Assembly (NCBI GenBank): GCA_005878415.1
Contig: VBMM01000113.1
Span: 1 to 13,648 of the forward strand
Reading direction: 5' to 3'
Source of the DNA: Methanobacteriota archaeon
GTDB taxonomy: Archaea > Thermoplasmatota > Thermoplasmata > RBG-16-68-12
Length of the DNA: 13,648 nt
Below, piece by piece: positions 1 through 5,005 of the stretch. The notes beneath the pieces were generated by a model that was given only the letters and a program-made list of their open reading frames with translations, was not told the origin of the DNA and did not search any database. Numbering within the stretch: the stretch's first letter is position 1; every line of letters begins with the position of its first letter. A program made the translations under genes and the position numbers.

Positions 1-387
1 CACGTCGCCGTCGACGTTGAGGTTCGTGCATGTCTGCGTGAGGTAGTCGTGCGCGGCCTCGATCGCCGCCGTCCGGTAGGGGAGGCGCTCGCCGTTGACG
101 ACCGTCGTCGCGCGGCCGACCAGGAGGATGTACGCGGGCTCGAGGAATATGCCCCCGCCGAACTTCGGCGCGCTCTGCCCGCCGACGACCTCGACCTGGT
201 CCGTGTTGTGGTGCAGGATGCGCCCGAACCGCGCGACGTACATCTTGCACAGCGCCCGCGATACCGCTTCCGCGAGTCCGTCGGCGATGCTGTCCGGGTG
301 GCCGATGCCCTTCCGCTCGACGATCTCCGTGCCCTGTTGCTCGATCGGCGTGTGGATGAGTTCCTCGACGAAGATGTTGCGTGCCAC
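1..387 (-). CDS. S-adenosylmethionine synthetase, archaeal type (N-terminal 129 residues, cut by window edge)
   Basis: This gene makes S-adenosylmethionine from methionine and ATP in the cytosol. Reading leftward from a GTG at 387-385, all 129 codons to the window edge are open. The protein starts VARNIFVEELIHTPIEQQ and contains GIGHPDSIADGLAEAVSRAL (residues ~31-50) and GRILHHNTDQVEVVGG followed by PKFGGG. These are hallmark N-terminal motifs of the archaeal methionine adenosyltransferase family (COG1812), which is very divergent from bacterial MetK. Family members are about 400 residues, so roughly two thirds lies outside the window. The GTG start is chosen because homologues begin at the RNI/V-VEEL segment and a TATA-like box sits about 43 bp upstream. 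The gene is divergent from an HTH-CBS regulator across a 187-bp gap. Family identity is very likely; the exact start is less sure. Confidence 0.93.
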   Translation of the reverse strand, partial: MARNIFVEELIHTPIEQQGTEIVERKGIGHPDSIADGLAEAVSRALCKMYVARFGRILHHNTDQVEVVGGQSAPKFGGGIFLEPAYILLVGRATTVVNGERLPYRTAAIEAAHDYLTQTCTNLNVDGDV

Positions 388-425
388 GGAGAGCCCCCGG
401 CGCTGTGCGGCGTGGATGCCCAAGT

Positions 426-435
426 CCATATATGG
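426..435 (-). promoter_or_regulatory. Putative TATA box of the SAM synthetase gene
   Basis: The palindrome CCATATATGG lies about 43 bp upstream of the GTG start at 387. An archaeal TATA box places transcription start roughly 25 bp downstream, which would give a leader of about 15-20 nt here. The same spacing recurs at other genes in this window, which supports the call. It is read from sequence only. Confidence 0.5.
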
Positions 436-444
436 CTTTTGTCG

Positions 445-462
445 CGCCCGTGCGGTCGGGCG
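445..462. repeat. Inverted repeat CGCCCG-N6-CGGGCG in the divergent gap
   Basis: A perfect 6-bp inverted repeat with a 6-bp spacer (TGCGGT) lies between the SAM synthetase TATA-like box and the HTH-CBS gene. It could be an operator for the divergent pair or a chance GC-rich dyad. A weaker dyad, ATTCC-GGCA-GGAAT at 533-546, lies closer to the regulator. Neither is repeated elsewhere that I noticed. Confidence 0.35.
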
Positions 463-574
463 GGCGAAGCGATGCGGCTGGGATTCGGTCCCGGCACGTT
501 CGATGTGCTAGTAATATCCGATGGACTCGAAAATTCCGGCAGGAATATGTACCCCGCGGCCCTTGAGGTGCCCG

Positions 575-1135
575 ATGATGCCCGACCTCGAGGAGATCCC
601 GCGCCTCCGCAAGGCCCTCAGCCTCACGCAGACCGCGCTCGCCCGCCTCGCGAGCGTCAGCCAGTCGACGATCGTCAAGATCGAGAAGCGGCAGATGAAC
701 CCCTCGTACGACGTCGTGCGGCGGATCATGAACTCCCTCCAAGCCGAGCTGAAGAAGCAGGAGAAGAAGGCGCTCGTCGACAAGATCCAGACGCGGAAGG
801 TCCAGTACCTCGAGGCGAGGCTGCCCCTGCAGACGGCGGTCGGCGAGATGCAACATTGGAAGTTCTCTCAGATGCCGGTCATGCACAACGGCCATCCGGT
901 CGGTTCGATCTCGGACAAGGTGATCAACAACCTCATCCTGAGCGGTCGGGACCCGAAGGACCTCGCGCGGATCCGCGTCGACGAGGTCATGGAGCCCGCG
1001 TTCCCCCAGGTTGACTCGAAGGCCCCGGTCGAGCTGGCGGCGAGCCTGTTGCGCCACTACAATGCGGTCCTCGTAACTACGCGGGGCGAAGTGACGGGAA
1101 TCGTCACGAAGTCGGACCTCATGAAGCTCCTGTGA
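575..1135 (+). CDS. XRE-family HTH transcriptional regulator with C-terminal CBS domain pair
   Basis: This 186-residue protein is a predicted DNA-binding regulator of the archaeal HTH-CBS type (COG3620-like). Residues ~8-58 form a Cro/CI-type helix-turn-helix (LSLTQTALARLASVSQSTIV, then KIEKRQMNPSYDVVRRI). A short charged linker follows, then a degenerate first CBS motif (~70-130, with FSQMPVMHNGHPVGSIS) and a clearer second one (~134-186, with VDEVMEP and the closing GIVTKSDLMKLL). CBS pairs commonly bind adenosyl ligands such as AMP, ATP or SAM. The start at 575 is chosen because GAGGTG at 565-570 is a good Shine-Dalgarno and the HTH begins just after. ATG 578 is equally placed, and the upstream ATG 521 has no ribosome site and adds unconserved-looking residues. 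Divergent position beside SAM synthetase suggests a link to SAM or methionine metabolism. The family call is strong; the target is unknown. Confidence 0.88.
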   Translation: MMPDLEEIPRLRKALSLTQTALARLASVSQSTIVKIEKRQMNPSYDVVRRIMNSLQAELKKQEKKALVDKIQTRKVQYLEARLPLQTAVGEMQHWKFSQMPVMHNGHPVGSISDKVINNLILSGRDPKDLARIRVDEVMEPAFPQVDSKAPVELAASLLRHYNAVLVTTRGEVTGIVTKSDLMKLL

Positions 1136-1168
1136 AGCCGCGTCGGGGTCAACTCTCAGCGTGCAGCG

Positions 1169-1192
1169 CGTTATCGTCGCCTAACGATAACG
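1169..1192. repeat. Dyad copy 1: GTTATCGT-N6-ACGATAAC
   Basis: The 22-bp dyad core spans 1170-1191 with spacer CGCCTA, and one further C-G pair extends it to 1169-1192. It lies between the stop of the HTH-CBS gene and the stop of the PH-like membrane protein gene, a convergent gap of 91 bp. The arms and the spacing are identical to copies 2 and 3. Function is unknown: candidates are regulator binding site, terminator hairpin or recombination site. Confidence 0.85.
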
Positions 1193-1226
1193 AGGCCCGT
1201 GGCGTTTGGCGACGCAGGGCTGCCCG

Positions 1227-2081
1227 TCACCCGATGGAGAGGACCGTCATGGCCGCCGATATCGCGACCAAAAAAGCACCGCCGAATCGGGCAAGTGCGC
1301 GGACGCGCGGAATCGCTTGGACGCCTGCCCCGGATCTCGGCACTCGCGACATCCAGTTGGCGGCCGACACGAACGTCGCCGTCATGGCGAAGTACACGAG
1401 GACCACGGCGCCCCGGATTGTGGGCGAGGGGATGAGGGCAGGTCCCAGGACCAGGGCTACCTGAAAGTTAACGGTCGCCATCGCCGCCACGATGGGATAC
1501 TGGATCAGGACACTTGCCCACGAGGAATCGATGGAGACGAATTCGCCGTCGACCGATCCGGTTGGATCCCAGGTTTTGTCGCTGTCCTGCCCCGAACGTT
1601 TGGCGTAGGGAGCGTACCGGGCGATCGCCGAGCGGAGGCGAGAGATGGATTCCGGGTGTTCGGCGGCATCGACCGAGACCATGAGGCGGCGTCGGAGTCC
1701 CCCGATCAAAAACGCGACGGGGCCCCCCGGGCGGCGGCCCTTCATGACGCGGACCCAGCGGACACATGACCACGGAAGGCGTCCAGGGCTGATTTTGGCA
1801 ATGACATCGATTCCCTCCGGACCAATCTCGATTCGGCGATCCTGAACTAGCGCCCACGGGACGAGGATTAGATTGACGATCGACAAGATCGAGGCCACGC
1901 CGATGAGAATGAGCGCGAAGCGGGCTTGGAGCCCACCTGAGCCAAGCCAGGCGCCCACCAGGAGAGGGTAGGTCGAGAGGAACATGGCGAGCAGCCACAG
2001 CCGAAGCCGCCCGGCGGTCCCGGGAGCAACTCGAGTTTCAATTCGGAGCATGTCCGTGTCGAATAGTGCCGTGGAAGACAA
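1227..2081 (-). CDS. Multi-pass membrane protein with bacterial PH-like middle domain
   Basis: A 284-residue protein with no recognised specific function. Hydrophobic segments suggest about five membrane helices: residues ~26-48, ~52-78, ~190-212, ~222-243 and ~262-283. Between the second and third lies a soluble region (~80-160) with DRRIEIGPEGIDVIAK and LPWSCVRWV, which resembles bacterial PH-like (bPH/YcxB-type) domains: strand, 'eGi', strand, 'pWs-v'. This resemblance is by eye only. The start is uncertain: TTG at 2081 gives a leader of about 22 nt from the TATA-like sequence in dyad copy 2, and ATG at 2051 is an in-frame alternative. Codon use is unlike the neighbours: ATT, GGT, GAT, AAA, TTT and CCT codons are frequent, whereas adjacent genes nearly always end codons in G or C. 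This suggests recent acquisition. The gene is divergent from the 79-codon gene. Confidence 0.75.
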   Translation of the reverse strand: MSSTALFDTDMLRIETRVAPGTAGRLRLWLLAMFLSTYPLLVGAWLGSGGLQARFALILIGVASILSIVNLILVPWALVQDRRIEIGPEGIDVIAKISPGRLPWSCVRWVRVMKGRRPGGPVAFLIGGLRRRLMVSVDAAEHPESISRLRSAIARYAPYAKRSGQDSDKTWDPTGSVDGEFVSIDSSWASVLIQYPIVAAMATVNFQVALVLGPALIPSPTIRGAVVLVYFAMTATFVSAANWMSRVPRSGAGVQAIPRVRALARFGGAFLVAISAAMTVLSIG

Positions 2082-2117
2082 GTGCCTTTCTGTGAAATCA
2101 GATCCGCAGACCCTTTA

Positions 2118-2139
2118 GTTATCGTTAAATAACGATAAC
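2118..2139. promoter_or_regulatory. Dyad copy 2 overlapping the divergent TATA boxes
   Basis: GTTATCGT, spacer TAAATA, ACGATAAC: a 22-bp perfect dyad whose inner bases also pair except the central AA. It lies between two divergent genes. The AT-rich centre (TTAAATAA at 2125-2132) reads as a TATA box on both strands. It is about 47 bp from the TTG at 2081 and about 50 bp from the start at 2180. A protein bound here would be expected to block both promoters. Sequence, position and symmetry are direct observations; promoter function is inferred. Confidence 0.7.
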
Positions 2140-2179
2140 ACCTTGAGATACCGTAGAGGACGTTGGTGATTGGACTGTG

Positions 2180-2416
2180 ATGATCGGCTGCGGCTATTGT
2201 GTGAAGACGATCCGGCGAGGGCGGTACCTGTACTTCTGGCACTACGAGGACCGCGGCAGCCGTCGGGAGCAGGTCGAGGAATACGTCGGGCCGCTGAAGG
2301 ACGCGCACGCCCGCGAGGACGTCGCGCGCCGCGTCGCGGCCTACGTCGAGCGCGCCCGGGCCGCCATGGGCCATTTCGTCGAAGTGACGAGAGCCGAGAT
2401 GGCCGTCCGGGCCTGA
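2180..2416 (+). CDS. Small conserved-looking protein of unknown function
   Basis: This 78-residue protein starts MIGCGYCVKTIRRGRYLYFW and continues with a Tyr/Arg-rich beta-type segment ending in EEYVGPL, then a helical half (REDVARRVAAYVERARAAM). The pattern 'RGRY-YF/W-(basic)-EYvGPL' resembles the short N-terminal beta segment seen in archaeal integrase- or transposase-associated and orphan proteins, but I cannot assign a family. A ribosome site GGTGA at 2165-2169 precedes ATG 2180; GTG 2177 directly before it is an alternative that adds one residue. The putative promoter lies in dyad copy 2, shared with the divergent membrane-protein gene, and dyad copy 3 follows 13 bp after the stop. A small DNA-binding autoregulator acting on these dyads is an attractive but untested idea. 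Confidence 0.65.
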   Translation: MIGCGYCVKTIRRGRYLYFWHYEDRGSRREQVEEYVGPLKDAHAREDVARRVAAYVERARAAMGHFVEVTRAEMAVRA

Positions 2417-2429
2417 GGCCGGCGATCCG

Positions 2430-2455
2430 CCGTTATCGTTATCCGACGATAACGG
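2430..2455. repeat. Dyad copy 3: GTTATCGT-N6-ACGATAAC
   Basis: The 22-bp core spans 2432-2453 with spacer TATCCG. Two extra C-G pairs extend the arms to 10 bp (2430-2455). It sits in the 67-bp convergent gap between the 79-codon gene and ribonuclease Z. Arms and 6-bp spacing match copies 1 and 2 exactly, while the spacer differs. Confidence 0.85.
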
Positions 2456-2483
2456 AATCGCGCCTGCGGCGGTCGCCTCGGGC

Positions 2484-3392
2484 TCACTCGGGATACGGCA
2501 CGTCGATTTCCGTGAAGTCTTCCGCGACCTGGACGCGGTCGAACACCGTCTTCGCGTCTTGGAGAATCGACGTCGGGTCTTCGTACCGCGGGCTCAGGTG
2601 GGTCAGGACCAGCAAGCCCACGTTCGCCTTGGACGCGATCTCCGCGGCCTGCCGGGAAGACGAGTGTCCGTAACGGTTCGCCTTCTCCTCGAGCGCCGCA
2701 TCGGACGTGGCGTCGTGGATCAGGACGTCGGCGTCCCGGGCGATCTCCATCAGGCCGTCGTGCGGCATCGTGTCGCCCGTGTAGACGATCTTGCGGCCGC
2801 GGCGAGGCGGTCCGAGGACGTCCCCCGGCCGGACGGTACGCCCGCCGATCATGACCGACTCTCCTTCCTGCAGCCGGCTGTACAGCGGCCCGCTCGGCAC
2901 TCCGAGCTCCTCCGCGCGCTCGAGGTCGAACCGCCCGGGGCGCGGTTTCTCCTCGAGGACGTAGCCTGCGCACGGCACCGTGTGCACCGCCTCGAAGGCC
3001 CGCACGACGTATTCCCCGCAGTCGACCGTCCCGCCCGGAGGCAACTCCTTCGCCCGGACCGCGAAGCCCGGCGTGAAGTATCCCAGCGACAGGAGCTCCG
3101 TGACGAGCCGCTCGATCCCCCGCGGCCCGTAGACGTCGAGCGGCGCCTCCCGTCCGTTCATCGACATGCTCTGGACCATCCCCGGCAGCCCGAGGAAGTG
3201 GTCGCCGTGGAAGTGGGACACGAAGACGCGGGACACCTGCATGAAGCTCAGCTTGCTCTGCATGAACTGACGCTGCGTGCCCTCGCCGCAGTCGAAAAGG
3301 ATCACCTCGGGACCGCGTTTGATCGCGATCGCGCTCACGTTCCGCTTCGGCGTGGGCCACGATCCGGACGTCCCGAGGAAGACGATTTGCAT
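2484..3392 (-). CDS. rnz: Ribonuclease Z (tRNA 3'-end endonuclease)
   Basis: This enzyme cuts the 3' trailer from tRNA precursors using two zinc ions. The 302-residue length fits the short-form family (about 300-310). It begins MQIVFLGTSGSWPTPKRN, the usual N-terminus. Metal ligands are visible: H60, H62, D64 and H65 in SHFHGDH, then H137, D207 in YTGD and H265 in LTHLSPRY; H243 is the additional conserved histidine. The substrate-arm region with PRPGRFD and GVPSGPLYSRL is present at ~150-175. An upstream ATG at 3446 is in frame but adds 18 unconserved residues. The 3392 start has GGGAG 7 nt upstream and matches the family. It is divergent from histidine ammonia-lyase, and the two may share one TATA region near 3445-3454. 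The function is housekeeping and the call is strong. Confidence 0.96.
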   Translation of the reverse strand: MQIVFLGTSGSWPTPKRNVSAIAIKRGPEVILFDCGEGTQRQFMQSKLSFMQVSRVFVSHFHGDHFLGLPGMVQSMSMNGREAPLDVYGPRGIERLVTELLSLGYFTPGFAVRAKELPPGGTVDCGEYVVRAFEAVHTVPCAGYVLEEKPRPGRFDLERAEELGVPSGPLYSRLQEGESVMIGGRTVRPGDVLGPPRRGRKIVYTGDTMPHDGLMEIARDADVLIHDATSDAALEEKANRYGHSSSRQAAEIASKANVGLLVLTHLSPRYEDPTSILQDAKTVFDRVQVAEDFTEIDVPYPE

Positions 3393-3444
3393 GGTCCGGC
3401 TCCCGATGGCCCGCGGGGACTTAACGCCTCCGCACGCCCGCGCC

Positions 3445-3454
3445 AAAACTATAT
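3445..3454. promoter_or_regulatory. Putative TATA region shared by ribonuclease Z and histidine ammonia-lyase
   Basis: AAAACTATAT stands out in a very GC-rich gap. On the plus strand it would set transcription start near 3476, just ahead of the ATG at 3485 and downstream of the alternative ATG at 3467. On the minus strand (GATATAG) it would give ribonuclease Z a leader of about 35 nt. Whether one or both directions use it cannot be told from sequence. Confidence 0.5.
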
Positions 3455-3484
3455 CGCGGGAGTGGGATGCCGCGGCGGTCCCGC

Positions 3485-5005
3485 ATGCGTTCGATCGACG
3501 GCCGGTCCCTCGACCTCGAGGACGTGATCGCGGTCGCCCGGGACCGCGAGGCCGTCCGACTCGCTCCGGCCGCGGCGAAGCGCGTCGACGCGAGCCGCCG
3601 CGCGCTCGAGAAAGTCGTCGCGAAGGGCACGCTCGCGTACGGCATCAAGACGGGCTTCGGAGACCTCGCGAGCGTCGCGATCTCCGAGGCGGACGTCCGG
3701 ACGTTGCAGCTCAACCTGCTGCGGAGCCACGCGATCGGCCAAGGCCCGCCGCTCCGTCGGGATGAGGTGCGGGCCGCGATCCTCCTCCGGGCGAACACCC
3801 TCGCGATGGGGTACTCCGGCGTCCGTCGGGTGCTCGTCACGCGCCTCTTGGACCTCTTGAACCGCGGCGTCCACCCGATGATCCCGTCCCGCGGATCGCT
3901 CGGCGCGAGCGGCGACCTCGCCCCCCTCGCCCACCTGGGCCTCGTGCTCGTGGGGGAAGGCGAGGCGGAGGTCGGCGGACGGATCCTCCCGGGCGGGAAG
4001 GCCCTCGCGGGGGCGAAACTGGCGCCGCTCATCCTGCAGTCGAAGGAAGGCGTGGCGATCATCAACGGGACGTCCGTGATGGCGGCCGTGGGTGCCCTCG
4101 TCGTCCACGATGGCCTTCGATTGGTGAAGGATGCGCAGGTGGCCGCCTCGATGTCCTTTGAAGCCCTCCGTGGATCGCCGAAGCCCTTCGACGACCGCCT
4201 CGTCGGACTGAAGCCGCAGCCCGGCGCGCGGGAGGTCGCGGCGAACCTCCGACGCCTCCTGCGGCGGAGCGAGATCATCCCGTCCCACAGAGGTCCGCAC
4301 CGGGTGCAGGATCCCTACACGCTCCGGTGTATCCCGCAGGTCCTCGGGGCGGTCCGCTCGACGCTCCACGGCGCGGCGGCATCCCTGCGGATCGAGATGA
4401 ACGCCGCGACCGATAACCCGCTCATCTTCCCGGAGGGCACGAGCGTCAGCGGCGGGAACTTCCACGCGCAAGCGCTGGCGATGGCCCTGGACCACGTCGC
4501 CCTCGGCATGGCCGTCCTCGCGGGCTTCTCCGAGCGGCGGATCGCGCGGCTCGTCGACGCGCGGCTCAGCGAGTTGCCACCCTTCCTGACGCAGAAGAGC
4601 GGGCTCAATTCCGGCATGATGATCGTGCAGTACGTCGCGGCGGGCTACGCGAGCGACAACAAGGTCCTCGCCCATCCGGCGTCCGCCGACTCGATCCCGA
4701 CGTCGGCGAATCAGGAGGACTTCGTGCCGATGGGGATGGCGGCCGCCTTGAAGGCCCGGCAGTCCCTGGAGAACGCGGCGCGCGTGGTCGCGCTCGAGGT
4801 GCTCGCGGCGGCCCAGGGACTCGAGTTCCTCAAGCCCCTCCGTGCCGGCGTCGGCCCGCGGGCGGCTCACGTCTTCGTGCGGTCGCAGGTCCCGCCGCTC
4901 GTCGAGGACCGCTCCCTCGCGGCCGATGCGAACCGGATCCTCGAGTGGATGGCGACCGGGGAGTTCCTGAAGTCCGCGGAAGCGGCCGCGGGCCCGCTCG
5001 CCTGA
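3485..5005 (+). CDS. hutH: Histidine ammonia-lyase
   Basis: Converts L-histidine to trans-urocanate and ammonia, the first step of histidine degradation. The 506-residue protein (family ~500-510) carries the Ala-Ser-Gly triad that forms the MIO cofactor at A141-S142-G143 in SRGSLGASGDLAPLAH. Other active-site residues fall where expected: Y52 in YGIKTGFG, S81-H82 in the selectivity loop (Ser-His favours histidine over Tyr/Phe), N194 in IINGTS, Q275/Y278/R281 in QDPYTLRC, F326 in SGGNFH, and E411 in NQEDF. Departures from the usual pattern are K for N in YGVNTGFG, AQALA after GNFH, and QEDFVPM for QEDHVSM. ATG 3485 is chosen because it puts the triad within one residue of the Pseudomonas enzyme and fits the TATA spacing; ATG 3467 with GGGAG upstream is the alternative. 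No other hut genes are in view. The stop abuts the stop of the convergent repeat-protein gene with no gap. Confidence 0.93.
   Translation: MRSIDGRSLDLEDVIAVARDREAVRLAPAAAKRVDASRRALEKVVAKGTLAYGIKTGFGDLASVAISEADVRTLQLNLLRSHAIGQGPPLRRDEVRAAILLRANTLAMGYSGVRRVLVTRLLDLLNRGVHPMIPSRGSLGASGDLAPLAHLGLVLVGEGEAEVGGRILPGGKALAGAKLAPLILQSKEGVAIINGTSVMAAVGALVVHDGLRLVKDAQVAASMSFEALRGSPKPFDDRLVGLKPQPGAREVAANLRRLLRRSEIIPSHRGPHRVQDPYTLRCIPQVLGAVRSTLHGAAASLRIEMNAATDNPLIFPEGTSVSGGNFHAQALAMALDHVALGMAVLAGFSERRIARLVDARLSELPPFLTQKSGLNSGMMIVQYVAAGYASDNKVLAHPASADSIPTSANQEDFVPMGMAAALKARQSLENAARVVALEVLAAAQGLEFLKPLRAGVGPRAAHVFVRSQVPPLVEDRSLAADANRILEWMATGEFLKSAEAAAGPLA

Noticed and set aside
49..1014. Rightward 321-codon frame across the left end
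   Set aside because: It overlaps the SAM synthetase gene on the opposite strand and the HTH-CBS gene in another frame, both of which have conserved motifs.
1206..1769. Rightward 187-codon frame opposite the PH-like membrane gene
   Set aside because: Charged, disordered composition with no motif. The opposite strand has clear hydrophobic segments and a PH-like pattern.
1169..2455. The three dyads as a CRISPR array or as plain intrinsic terminators
   Set aside because: Copies are 948 and 314 bp apart with genes between them, so not CRISPR. One copy lies in a divergent promoter and none is followed by a clear T-run. The identical arms point to sequence-specific recognition, although hairpin function is not excluded.
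3393..3446. N-terminal extension of ribonuclease Z to 3446
   Set aside because: The extra 18 residues are not family-like, and the ATG at 3392 starts the conserved MQIVFLGTSGS with a Shine-Dalgarno upstream.
3449..4870. 473-codon leftward frame opposite hutH
   Set aside because: Arg-rich shadow with no recognisable motif. The rightward frame carries the full histidine ammonia-lyase active site.
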